Of a stretch of DNA of 64,000 nt, positions 47,325-57,814 are shown piece by piece (the first letter of the stretch is position 1; every line of letters begins with the position of its first letter). Source of the DNA: Lepus europaeus (taxonomy: Eukaryota; Chordata; Mammalia; Lagomorpha; Leporidae); NCBI RefSeq assembly GCF_033115175.1, contig NC_084834.1:11443294-11507293 (forward strand), written 5' to 3'. A model generated the notes under the pieces. It was not told where the DNA came from. It made no database searches and saw only the letters and a list, made by a program, of their open reading frames with translations. A program made the translations under genes and the position numbers.

Positions 47325-47615
47325 CTCTACCCCAGGGAAAGAAAGGGCTATAAGCAAAAGTAAACTGCAGGGGCTGGCCTGTGGCACAGTGTGTTAACGC
47401 CCTGGCCTGAAGCGTCAGCATCCCATATGGGCGCTGGTTTGAGACCCAGCTGCTCCACTTCTGATCCAGCTCTCTGCTATGGCCTGGGAAAGCAGTAGAG
47501 TCCTTGGGCCCCTGCACCCGCATGGGAGACCCGGAAGAAGTTCCTGGCTCCTGGCTTCGAGTCAGCACAGTGCCGGCCGTTACAGCAAATTGGAGAGTGA
47601 ACCATTGGATGGAAG

Positions 47616-47655
<40 letters not shown>

Positions 47656-47835
47656 CTCCTCTCTCTGTGTAATTCTGACTTTCAAATAAATAAATAAATC
47701 TTAAAAAAAAAAAAAGTAAACTCTAAGGGCAGACTTGAGAGAACGTGTGCCACAGGCATGCAAATGGCTGTCATTTGTACACGTCGGGGGCTCTTGGCAG
47801 CTGATAGGAATAGGATGTGTGCCCCACAGAGAACT
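47325..47835. repeat. Left copy of a local duplication, split by a C-SINE
   Basis: TCTACCCCAG...CAAAAGTAAACT (to 47366) plus GGGCAGACTTGAGAGA...GCAAATGGCTGTCATTTGTACA...GGAATAGGATGTGTGC (47727-47833). The same words in the same order occur at 48794-48948. The unit itself is not a repeat I can name. Confidence 0.85.
47367..47711 (+). mobile_element. C-SINE inserted in the left copy of the duplication
   Basis: AAAAGTAAACT at 47356-47366 and 47712-47722. Head GGGGCTGGCCTGTGGCACAG, tail CTGACTTTCAAATAAATAAATAAATC. The homologous site near 48832 is empty. Confidence 0.96.
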
Positions 47836-48793
47836 CCCCATATACGTGCTGGCTGAAGAGGAATAGATCTCCAAGGTGGACACTGGACCACGCAGATGGC
47901 GAACTCCGGGCAGGCGTGTGGATGAATGGACCCGGCCTCGGCTTGTCAGCAGGTGCCGAGCTGACCTTGCCAAGCTGGCCCAGCGGCAGGATTGGGACAG
48001 CGACAGTGGAAGGCAGCAATGGTCCAAGATCAGACGGAAGGGGTTGCCTCAGCGTCCTCTTCCTGGACACTGTCCCAAAATGACCCTTGTCCCAAGGTGA
48101 TACTTGTCCTGCTTGGTGTTTTCTGACACAAGGATCCCTTGAGGGCTAGACTGATGACACCCCCCGTGTGTCAGGGGAGCAGAAGCCAGGGTTCCCCCCC
48201 ACCAAGCCCCGCACCTCCTCTTGGTGGAATCCTGGAACTCGGTGATCTGCAATGCCAGCAAAGCCACCTGCGGCTCCTCATCTTGCAGAGAGTGACGGTC
48301 AAGCTGGGGTTGGATCGGGAGCCTTTGATTTCTACGGAGCTCCGACAGAGCTGCCTGTCAGCTCCCCATACACCTGGTGCTCCCCGTCCTCAGAGCCCCA
48401 AGCCTTGTGAGGTATACCTCTGCCAGTGCATAATCGGGGAAGAGCTGTCTCCTCTTGCGATCATCAGCAACTCTTCAGAGCTGGCACCTGCAAGGCTGGG
48501 ACACAGAGGCAGGGGCCGCGGAGCGAGGCCCTGCAGCTCCTTCATTGTTATCTCTGACCTGGCCGGCGAGGCTCCTGCTTCCGGGTGGCTACAGAAGCGA
48601 ACGCCCAACCCCAGCTTCTACCTGGGGCCCAGGTGGCTAAGAGCAGTCAGCCGACAGCCAAACCCACAGAGCCATAAAACGACCAGCAATTTTTTACAGG
48701 ATCTGAGCGTGCGGAAGGCCAGTGAGGCATCAAATCAAATGACAGAATCATAAGGAGAGGGGACAGGTGTGAGCTAGAGCAATATTTTGAAAG
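47836..48793. other. Unassigned sequence between the two duplication copies
   Basis: GC-rich; holds a 204-codon + frame (48139-48753) with no recognisable domain, probably spurious. Confidence 0.35.
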
Positions 48794-48948
48794 TTCTACC
48801 CCAGAAAAAAAAATGCCATTGGCAAAAGTAAACACCAAGGGCAGACTTGAGAGACCATGCCACAGACATGCAAATGGCTATCATTGTACATGTTGGGGGG
48901 GAGGGGGCTCTTAGAAGTAGGTAGGAATAGGATGTGTGCACCACAGAA
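48794..48948. repeat. Right copy of the local duplication (no SINE)
   Basis: TTCTACCCCAG, GGCAAAAGTAAACACCAAGGGCAGACTTGAGAGACC, GCAAATGGCTATCATTGTACATG, GGAATAGGATGTGTGCACCACAG. About 1.11 kb from the left copy. Confidence 0.85.
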
Positions 48949-49014
48949 GAAGGTGCAGGGCGGGAGGACAGAAAGAGAAAGGAAGTTCTCTTCTGCTTGT
49001 GATGCAAACACATG

Positions 49015-49343
49015 CATTAAAAAATGTATTTGAAAGGCAGAGTTACAGAGAGAGAAGGAGAGACCTGGGCGAGCGGGAACTGCTGGTTCACTCCCTGAAT
49101 GACAGCAAGGACCTGGGCTGGGCCGGGCTGACGTCAGGAGCCAGGAACTCCATAGAGGTCTCCCACTTCGGGGGCAGGGGCCCAAGCACTGGGGCCACCT
49201 GCTGCTGCTGCTGCTGCTGCTGTTCCCAGGTGCATCAGTAAGGCGCTGGATCACAAGTGGATCGGCTAGGATTCGAATCAGCGCTCATGCGGGGTGTTGG
49301 CGTCACAGGCAGCAGCTATGCCACTGTGCCCCGATGCTGGCTC
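49015..49343 (-). mobile_element. C-SINE carrying a (CTG)8 expansion
   Basis: TTAAAAAATGTATTTGAAAGGC to CCACTGTGCCCCGATGCTGGC. The usual CTGCTGCTTTCCC is expanded to eight CTG units (49199-49222). Confidence 0.9.
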
Positions 49344-49417
49344 AAGGCACACAACTTTTAAGAATGGTGCAGACTTTCTGTGAAGCTCACCATAAGGCAG
49401 TTTGTGTTCTTTCTTTC

Positions 49418-49725
49418 TTTTTTTTAATTATCTTAAATATTAATGTATTTGAAAGGGAGAGAGAGAGGAAAAGACACCAAAAGATCTCCCATCCCCTGGT
49501 TCACTCTCCAGATGGCTGTAATAGCCACAGCTATGCCAGACCAAAACCAGGAGCCCAGAACTCCATCTGAGTCTCGCCCGTGGGTGGCAGGGGCCCAAAC
49601 ACTTGAGCCTTCTTCTGCTGCTTTCCCAGGAGCATTAGCAGGGAGCTGGATTGGAAGCGGAGCAGTCAGGACTCAAACTGGTGCTCCGACATGGGATGCT
49701 GGCATCGTGGGTGGCGACTCTGCCC
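49418..49725 (-). mobile_element. C-SINE, older
   Basis: TTTTTTTAATTATCTTAAATATTAATGTATTTGAAAGGG to a degraded head GGGTGGCGACTCTGCCCCC. Confidence 0.85.
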
Positions 49726-49776
49726 CCTCCTGCTCTTGTTCTCACAGTACAGGTAGACAGACAGGTGGCCTCCCCT

Positions 49777-49790
49777 GCTCTAGGGGGCGC
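49777..49790 (+). promoter_or_regulatory. CTCF-like motif GCTCTAGGGGGCGC
   Basis: TAGGGGGCGC is an exact match to the strong half of the CTCF core; the left four bases are imperfect. Weak candidate. Confidence 0.3.
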
Positions 49791-49849
49791 CACGACAATG
49801 CCGACCAAAGCCAGCAGCGTCTTCATTGTGTCGAAACAGTCATTTTAGT

Positions 49850-50330
49850 CCCAGGGATTTACCCTAACGAGATTATGTAATCAGAGACATGCATAGATGT
49901 TTATGTAAAAGGGTGTTCATTGTCGCGTTATTTAAAATAGCAGGCAGGGGGAGAAGAGGAGAAATCAATTGGATACTCAACAATAGATTCGTTAACTGGA
50001 AGGCACTCTCTCCATATGAAAAAAGTACCATATAGCTATTAAAAATCGTGTTGTCAAAGACTACTTAAGGCTACCAGAAAGCCTCACAATGTATTTCTGA
50101 ATGAAAGAATCCAAATGGTAAAACAGTAATTTCACCATAGTCCAATTTTCAGGAATTATGTCTTTTTAGGCATGCAAAAAGGAATCATTAGACAAATGGA
50201 GAATCCAGCAAAATCTTAACATCGGATCACCTTGAGGGGTGGGAATTAAAGGTGATTTTTATTTCTCCTTTGCCTTTGTCTGTCATTTCCATATGTTCGC
50301 CATTGAATGCATCTATCTTTAATAACAAGG
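49850..50330 (+). mobile_element. Old L1/HAL1 3' end
   Basis: AGGGATTTACCCTAACGAGATTATG, ATGTTTATGTAAAAGGGTGTTCATTGTCGC, ACAATAGATTCGTTAACTGG, ACCATATAGCTATTAAAAATCG and TGAAAGAATCCAAATGG follow an old L1-type 3' UTR in sense. Confidence 0.7.
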
Positions 50331-51377
50331 AAAAATGCTATCTGGGAGGGGCGGGGGAGTGAACACAGAGAGGAAAAGGCTGCAGCTACCCAAATGGTCT
50401 GAGTGCTGGTTGCTGTGGAAACCATAACTTTGAATCGCCCAACTTTTTGTGAATTACTTCCCTGCTCTGCGGGTAAGTGCCGGTGCCGGAGTCAGCCTCT
50501 CCCAGGAACAGCCACGTGTCTGGGGGAGGGGGGGTGGGAAAAGCCGAAGAGCCCTGTCCTGCCCTGGGGAAGAGGTCCCCAGGAGACTCCTCAGTGTCCT
50601 GCGGTCGCCTGTCCCCTTCCAGGTGAGCAGGACCCTGGGGGCCTGTTGTGGATCCCAGGGCACAAGCTGCCCCCACCCCACTCAGGCTTCTCTGCACAGG
50701 GCTACGAGCCCCCAGAGAGCATCTGATGGTCTCTAGCTCAGCCTCAGCCAGCTCTCAGCCCACTTCTAAGAGACGGCGTCACAGCAGCGGTGCTGGGAGC
50801 TGGGGCAGGTGGCTCCGTCTTTGTGTGCGTGTCGATGAGCAACCAGGGGGACAGGTCACTGAGACAATGGGCATCTGAATGGAAATCCCACCTCTGGCCC
50901 CGGGCCCTTCCCGGTGTGCTCTGGGAGAGCTGCACCTGCCGGGTGAAGCCCCCTGGGAAGCCAGGAGGCCGGCTCCTGGTGACCTTGGTTGACAACAGTG
51001 CAGACGCATCCCCACGCCTGTTCTGGGAACGCGGGCGCCTCGCTGCCATTTGCAAACCCTGCTCGGAGCTCTAGGGTGCGGAGAACGGGTTGGTTTATAG
51101 ACGGAGGCAGCCACAAGTTGGAATTTTAAAAAGCAATGTGTCCTTTGAGCAGGAGCCCGGGCGGGGGGCTTTGCAGGCTGTCGCTTTCTGTCCCGGGGAC
51201 CAGATGGAACTTGTTTTTCTGTGTACTTGGGGGTTTAACCCTTTGTGCGCCTCCTCCCCTGCAGCCCCATTCAGGAACGGCTTGCCTCTGGCACACAAAG
51301 TTAGCGGGTTTGAACTTCAGCCACATTCCTTGGGAATGCCTCGTCTTCTCTATCCACTGCCTTGGCCCACGGATCTC
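50331..51377. other. Unassigned non-coding sequence
   Basis: About 1 kb. An RFX-like X-box GTTGCTGTGGAAAC lies at 50409-50422. No exon recognised. Confidence 0.35.
50409..50422 (+). promoter_or_regulatory. RFX X-box-like motif
   Basis: GTTGCTGTGGAAAC is close to the symmetric X-box GTTGCCATGGCAAC. Single site, no other promoter feature nearby. Confidence 0.3.
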
Positions 51378-51560
51378 ATTTTGTTTAGCACACACTGGCG
51401 TGTGCCAGACACTGCTCTCGGCACTTTGCAAATATTAGCCCGTGTACCCGCTTTGCGGCTCAGGACGCCGAGGCACAGACAGGCTAAGCCACTTGCCTGT
51501 GCTCACACAGCCGGTGGCTGACAAAGCCAAGTCTCGAACACCGGCTCCCAGCTCCCAAAT
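51378..51560 (-). mobile_element. MIR SINE, antisense, well preserved
   Basis: GTGTGCCAGACACTGCTCTCGGCACTTTGCAAATATTAGC, GAGGCACAGACAGGCTAAGCCACTTGCC, CACACAGCCGGTGGCTGACAAAGCC: nearly the whole antisense MIR. Confidence 0.85.
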
Positions 51561-51595
51561 CTGTGTGCTTGTTTATACTTTCTGTTTTAAGTGAT

Positions 51596-51944
51596 TTTAA
51601 AAATTTATTTGTCTTATTTATTTGAAAGGCACTGACATAGAGATGTGTGTGTGTGTGTGTGTATAATTAGAAAGGGGGAGAGATCTCTCATCCTCTGGTT
51701 TATTTCTCAAATGCTTGCAACATCTGGGCTGGGGTCAGGTGGAAGCCAAGAGCTAGAGACTCCATCCGGGTCTCCCACTTGGGTGGCAAGGGCCCAAGGA
51801 CTTGAGCTACCACCTGCTGCCTCCCAGGGTGCGCACTGGCAGGAAGTTGGGTTCAGGAACGGGCCAGGACTCACATCCAGGCACTCTGATGTGGGACACC
51901 GACACTCCAGGCAGTGTCTCAACTGCTACCCCGAACACCCACCC
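51596..51944 (-). mobile_element. Old C-SINE variant with a (TG)n run
   Basis: TTTTAAAAATTTATTTGTCTTATTTATTTGAAAGGC, (TG)n at 51644-51662, CCTCTGGTTTATTTCTC, head side TCTCAACTGCTACCCCGAACACCC. Confidence 0.85.
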
Positions 51945-52828
51945 CAGAACTGGTGTGTTTGGTCGCAGCATCATGGCTGACTCTCCAACAGCAAATCCTG
52001 TTCTTTGTTCAGAGCTCCTGGGGTGAATCTTCCCCGCTGGAGTCCTGGGAGCCCTGGGAGCCTTGGGAGCCACAGGTACCGTCAGAATGAGAGGGAACGC
52101 ACATGCAGCATTGTGCAAAAGGTGCAGGGCTCGGTGCCTGCCCGCCCCACCTGATGGGGGGCCAGAGCCCAGCACTCCCTGGGGGCCTTGGTGACAGAGC
52201 TGCAGCCTGGCTGGGCACGGAGAGGCTGTACCTCTCAGATTCCCGGTGAAGCAGCACAGGGGTTAGTGAGAACCTCCCCGAGGTCACGTGTGCGGGGCGG
52301 GGCACTGTCTCCTCCAGTAACGTTGTGTGGGGTCTGTCACGGAGGGCTGCAGGGCTCACGGCAACGCCGCCCCGGGACTGGGCTGTTCTTCCTGAGCTCA
52401 TCTCCTGGACAGTGGAACCTCGGTCGTTTCTGGACACACACTTCTTATTTTCCTTGCTTTTTTGGTGGCAACTGTTCTGAAATAGACTGCATATACGACC
52501 TTGCCTTTGAGACTGAGCCTAACAAGCAGGGTTTAACCTTCCTCCAGGGATTTGGCATCCCTGGGGCCAACGTCCAGCATGGAGGGGCATTCCTGCTCTA
52601 GGGCGGCAGGGGTGCCCGGCTCCTGCCCTCGGGATGAGTGCCCCCACCTGGCACAGACTTGGCTCCCACAGCGGGGGCCGGGCTGACCTTGCCCTTGGGG
52701 GGAGGTTGCCCATGGTTGTTAGGGCTTTAAAGCTCTGGGGGCCAGCATGCTCACACTGGACAGAGGAGATGGCCGATGGGCCGTATTCAAGAGGACATCC
52801 ACCTCACCACAAAGGCTGGGCCAGGATG
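51945..52828. other. Unassigned non-coding sequence
   Basis: No repeat or exon recognised. Confidence 0.3.
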
Positions 52829-53042
52829 GGGGCCCGCATGGTGGCAGGACTGGTTAACCCACACTCACAGTGCCCGCATCCCATATGAGCACCAGTTCCT
52901 GTCCCGGCTGCTCCACTTCCGATCTAGCTCCCTGCTAACGTGGGAAAGCAGCGGAGGATGGCCCAAGAGCCTGGGCCCCTGCACCCACGTGGGACACCCG
53001 GAGGAATCTCCTGGCTCCCGCCTTTGGAGCCGAAACTGACCA
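52829..53042 (+). mobile_element. C-SINE, 3' half missing
   Basis: GGCCCGCATGGTGGCAGGAC head, CATCCCATATGAGCACC, ends in the body at CCTGGCTCCCGCCTTTGG. Confidence 0.85.
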
Positions 53043-53737
53043 CAGTCCCTGCAGGAGCGTAGGCAGCTCCGAGAAGGTAGAATTTAAGCATCTCAAAAAC
53101 CGAATGCCCTGGGCATAGGACAGGGCTGGTGGCATGTGGCTGGGTCCCCGAATATGTAAATGAGAAGGCCATGGCTGTTTTGCATCCAATTGCAGGGGGT
53201 CTTCCTCTGGGCCCCTCCCTCACTTCCCTTTTGCTGCCTTGGAGTCTCCAGCGAGCAGCTGTCAAGTCTTTTCCTCCACGTGGTGCCAAGGATGAAGGCC
53301 CGGGCTCTGCACTTGTCTTCTGCCCTCACTGTCAAGGCAGGGCGGGGGCCGGGGCTAGGGCGTGGGGCTCACAGCTGTGAGGTCAGGCTGTCTACCCGAG
53401 GTGGGATTTTTTTTTTTTTTTCCTGGAGTCAGGCCTGCCTGGGGAACACAAGTTTTATTTTATATTCTTGAGGAAGGCAGAAATGTTCTTAGCACGTTTG
53501 CAGCCATCTCTTCAGGGATTGAGGAACTTTGCAGGGCTATTTGCTGCTACACAAAACCACGCAAGACTACTAAAATTATGTGCAAAAAGATTATTTTCCT
53601 CCCGTCATCTGTCCCTTCTTGCTGCTCTCAGGGACGAGCGGTGAAGACGCCACTCGGGATGCCCACATCCTTCAGTGGAGTCCTGGGCTCCAGTGCCCGG
53701 GCCACTCCTGACTTCAGGTCCCTAATGCGCATCCCAG
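53043..53737. other. Unassigned sequence with a T-run at 53405-53421
   Basis: No repeat or exon recognised. Confidence 0.3.
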
Positions 53738-53930
53738 GAGGCAGCAGGTGACGGCTCAAGGCGCTGGGTCCCTGCCACCCACGCGGGAGGCCTGGATGGA
53801 GCTCCTGGCTCCTGGCTTCAGCCTGGCCCAGTCCTAGCCGTCGTGGGCATTTGCGGAGTGGAGCAGTGGATGGGAGATCTCTGTTGGCTTCTCTCTCTCT
53901 TTCTGCCTTTCAAATAGATAAGATTTTTAT
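53738..53930 (+). mobile_element. 5'-truncated C-SINE
   Basis: Starts near GCTCAAGGCGCTGGGTCCC and ends CTTTCTGCCTTTCAAATAGATAAG. Immediately followed by a minus copy. Confidence 0.88.
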
Positions 53931-53932
53931 TT

Positions 53933-53990
53933 TTTTTAAGATTTATTTATTTATTTGAAATGCAGAGTTGTAAAGAGGCAGAAGCAGAAG

Positions 53991-54025
<35 letters not shown>

Positions 54026-54277
54026 GTCTTCCACTCACTGGTTCACTCCCCAATTGGCTGCAACAGCCAGCGCTGGGCCGATCCAAAGCCAGGAGCTTTT
54101 CCGGGTCTCCCACATGGACACAGGGGTCCAAGCACTTGAGCCATCTTCCACTGCATTCCCAGGCCATAGCAGAGAGCTAGATAGGAAGCAGAGCATCCAA
54201 GACTCAAACCGAGACCATTATGGGATGCCAGCACTGCAAGCAGCAGCTTTACTCGCTACACCACCCAGCCAACCCCA
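53933..54277 (-). mobile_element. C-SINE, full length, tail to tail with the previous copy
   Basis: TTTTTTTTAAGATTTATTTATTTATTTGAAATGC to CTACACCACCCAGCCAACCCC; long (GA)n tract. Confidence 0.92.
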
Positions 54278-54479
54278 ATGAAATTTTTAAAAGATGATTA
54301 GCACATTTACTGTCCTTGTAATTTGTGGCGGGATCAGAAACTGATCACCAGCATGTCAGAATTACGTCTAACCTAAGAGCTGATAGGCTCAAAATGAGGA
54401 TGCGAGTCAAGTGTCTGGGTTTTAGCCCAGAGCCCTGCCACACATGTGAGATGCACTCGTGTGCAGTTTTCAAGGGGTG
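54278..54479. other. Unassigned sequence
   Basis: Nothing recognised. Confidence 0.3.
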
Positions 54480-54725
54480 GGGCACCGGGAACATGGAGCT
54501 GAGTAGTCGGATGAGCCGTGGGGGCTCAGGGAGACAGATGTGAGTTCTGATCCAGTTCCGAGTCTAACGAGCTTCGATGAGTCTCTCAGCCGCTTAGCCT
54601 CGGTCCCCTCATCTGTGTGAGTGTCAGTGCGCGATAGTATCCACGTGGTGGCACCCCGCGAGGATTAAAGAGAACACGTACCCAAGGCACGAATTAGCGT
54701 GCGTGGAGCTCTCTGTAGCAGGTGC
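54480..54725 (+). mobile_element. MIR SINE, sense
   Basis: GTGAGTTCTGATCCAGTTCCGAGTC, GAGTCTCTCAGCCGCTTAGCCTCGGTCCCCTCATCTGTGTG, CGAGGATTAAAGAGAACACGTACCC: nearly full-length sense MIR. Confidence 0.82.
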
Positions 54726-55599
54726 TCGCCCATCGCCGTCTCGCCCCCTCCCTCCCACCCTATCTGGTGTCATGCGTGCTGCGGGAGGCCCAGTGTCCGC
54801 ATAAGCCCCTTGCGTTGCAGCTTGGGGCTGCCCAGAGGGGCTGCTCCGTGCTTCCTGCTCCCCCCTGCTCGTCCTGTGACTGTCCTGGGGGCCAACGCGG
54901 CAGGCCTCAGAGGCCTCAGAGGCCTCAGTGTGCACACGGAATGCTGGAGAAACAAAGGGTCTCGTCCAGGGTCGCACGGGGGGTGATGACGGAGCCCCAG
55001 CTCCAAGCCAGGCCTCCTGGCCATGTCCTCTCTTGCTCTCTCTCTCTCGGCCTCTGTGCCACGCTCCTGCTATTGACATGCCCCCAGTGACCACAAGTGA
55101 GAAGGCCAGCCAGGCCTCCTTGCCATGGACACACTCATGCATAGCAGGGCTGATAAAGTCGGAAGGTGGCTCAACTGATGTAACGCCCGTGAGAATCGAA
55201 AGTGAGACACACACACACACACACATTTTAATCCCTTCCAAACAGGGTTGGGTAGAGGAGATGGCCTGATAGCTCTCCTCTCTTGGGTCCCACCCTTACT
55301 AGGGAAAGACAGGAGCCAGGGCCACTTGTCCAGGGCCACTCCGGCAGGCACCACCACGTGGATGCCAGGCCCTTAAAAGCGGGGCACGCCCACAGAGCCC
55401 ACACCCCCAGACTTTTCCTGCCCGCTACAAGATCTCTCTAGGTTGGACTCCTCGGCACTGGTGATTTTGCAGGGCCCATTCCCTGCGTCGGTCACACAGC
55501 AAGCACCGGCCTGCTCCGCCGTCCCCTGGACCACGGCTCCCCAGCGAGGGCCCAGGAAGGGGCAGTGAAGCCCTTGGGCAGCCCTTGACCGCTGTCTCC
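54726..55599. other. Unassigned sequence with (AC)n at 55207-55225
   Basis: Apart from the microsatellite, no feature. The 205-codon antisense frame is low complexity. Confidence 0.35.
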
Positions 55600-56150
55600 G
55601 TCAGTGTGCTGTGACTGTAGCGAGATGCCCCAGACTGAGTCCCTTAGGAGGAGTAGAGACTTCTGGCGCTCACGGTTCCGGGGCCGGGATTCCAGAAGCA
55701 TGGTGCTGGTGTCCGGGGAGGAACGTGTGGCTGTGTTATCACAGGGGAGCGCATCGCCGGGCCACGAAGAGCGAGTGTGCCCACTGAGGCGGCGCTGCCT
55801 CTCCTTAGAAAGCCTCAGGGGCCACCACAGCGGCCTCGCGCTCCCGACCTCCTGAATCCTGAGCACAGGGCCCCACACCCAAACACGGTCAGCCATTCGT
55901 GTGTGAGTTTAGGGCTTAAGTTTGTAATATGTGACCCCTTGGGAGGGCCGCATCCAAACCAGAGCAGGTCTCAGGGTCTGCGTGAACCCTCCTAGTGTGG
56001 CTTCTCCACGGGGAGAGAGGGAGAGAGAAAACACCACTTGCCTGTCTTTTCTCACCCATTACAAGGACCATGTCCAGGAACTACCACACTGGGCGTTAGG
56101 GCTTCAACACATGAATTTTGCAGAGACAATGTAAGCTGTAGCAGATGGGA
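55600..56150 (-). mobile_element. MaLR LTR (MLT1/MST-like), antisense
   Basis: GTGCTGTGACTGTAGCGAGATGCCCCAGACTG, CTCACGGTTCCGGGGCCGGGATTCC, TAAGTTTGTAATATGTGACCCC, GCGTTAGGGCTTCAACACATGAATTTTGCAGAGACAATG follow the antisense MaLR LTR order. Confidence 0.75.
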
Positions 56151-56689
56151 GAGACTGCACGAAGAGTAAACCCAGGGTGTGGGCACGAGGACTCGGGGGT
56201 TCTGACCTGGACGTGAGGAGCCAGGGCACGATCAGGTATCCAGCAGGGAGTGTCGAGAGTGTGTTTGTATTACGAGCGGGATGCCCAAGGGGAAGATAGA
56301 AATGGGCCTGAAGCTCACTTCTCCGAGCAGGTCACTCGACTACAAAACGCGGCGTGCAATGGTCAACTTCTAGGGCGGCTGCGAATTTTGAACAAGACAA
56401 GCAAAAAACTTGGTGAGACTCGTCCACGCTCTTAAGCCAGAGCTGACTCTAAGGTCACGTGGCAGAGACAAGCCTGGGGAAAAGTGGGAACAGCTGAGCT
56501 TTGGTGCCTCAACCCCTCCCATCGTCCAGGCGGCATCATTTCTCGAGCCCCCGACCCACATCGCTACTGCCCCAGCAGTAACTGTGATGTGGTGGCTGTC
56601 GGGGGCCCGCAGTGCTATGTGTTCCTCCAGCGTGCTCAAGTCTGACTCTGGAAGAGAGCAGGGCCAGAGAGGGTGGGAAAGTGCTGGTG
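56151..56689. other. Unassigned non-coding sequence
   Basis: No repeat or exon recognised. Confidence 0.3.
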
Positions 56690-56934
56690 TACAGAATATT
56701 CTTCAATAGCGGTTCTGATGTGTTTGTGTACTACATCATTGTCATTGCTGAACCTGCTCCTGTTGATTGATTTTTTTCTCATGGTTTCTATTTTCCTGCT
56801 TCTTCGCATGTCTAGTAATTTCCTCTTAGGCACTAGACAATGTGAATTTTAACTTGGTTCAATGTGAAATATATTATCGTAAATATTCTTGAGCTGGACG
56901 CTGGCATTTAGTTAGTTTCACTGAATACAGTTGG
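56690..56934 (-). mobile_element. Old L1M fragment, antisense
   Basis: TCCTGTTGATTGATTTTTTTCTCATGG, CCTGCTTCTTCGCATGTCTAGTAATTTCC and ACTAGACAATGTGAATTTTAAC are antisense L1M words. Confidence 0.65.
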
Positions 56935-56936
56935 AT

Positions 56937-57262
56937 GGGGGTGGGCACTGTGGCACTGCAGATTAAGCCCCGACATGGGATGCCTGCACCCCATACTGGA
57001 GTGTGCCAGTATAGGATCACGTCCCACCTCTGGTTCTGATCCAGCTTCCTGCTAATATGCCTGATATGTGGCCGGTGATGGTGCAAGTGCTTGGGCAACC
57101 TGGATGGAGTCTCCTGGCTTCAGCCTGGCCTAGCCATGGCTATTGCAAGCATCTGGGGAGCAAACCAGCAGATAGAAGCACTCATGTACTCTCTCTCTCT
57201 CTCTCTTTCACTCTCTCTCTCTCTCTTTTCCCCTCTCTCTCTCATTTCGCCTGTCTCATTGG
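56937..57262 (+). mobile_element. C-SINE with expanded (CT)n
   Basis: GGGGGTGGGCACTGTGGCACTGCAG head; (CT)n at 57192-57242; the A-rich tail is lost. Confidence 0.85.
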
Positions 57263-57511
57263 TCACTGTCCTACACCACCTGAAGTTCACAGTCTCACAG
57301 CCATTTCTTCACATGTTTCCTTGTTGCTGTCTCTGGTCCTGATACTCCCTCTGGGTTGGAACCAGAAAACCTTTCCCAGTCTTCAAACACAACCAGCAGA
57401 TAACCAGCCCTGCACAGGAAGGCCTATTCCCTGTGGCCTCTCCTAGTGCCAAAAACTATGCCAGGCAATATTTATTCACAAAAAAAACCCACAACCATAT
57501 TCTTGTACAAT

Positions 57512-57814
57512 TTTTTAAAATATTTATTTATTTCTCCAAAAGGCAAAGTGACAGAGAGATCTTCCACCTGCTAGTTCACTCCCTGAATGCTGCCATAGTT
57601 TGGACTGAACAAGGCTGAAGCCAAGCACCAGGCACTCCATCTGGGTCTCCCACATGGCAGGGATGCAAGCAGTCAGCCATCTTCCACTGCTTTCCCAGGC
57701 ACATCATCAGGGAGTGGGATCAGAAGTGGAGCTGCTGGGACTCAAATTGTCACTCCTATAAGGATGCCAGTGTCACAAGTGACAGCTGAGCCTCTGTGCC
57801 ACAACACCTGCCCC
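57512..57814 (-). mobile_element. C-SINE, full length
   Basis: TTTTTTAAAATATTTATTTATTTCTCCAAAAGGC to GTGCCACAACACCTGCCCC. Confidence 0.9.

Noticed and set aside
48139..48753. 204-codon + strand open frame
   Set aside because: It has no recognisable domain or start context and lies in GC-rich intron; stop codons are rare there by chance.
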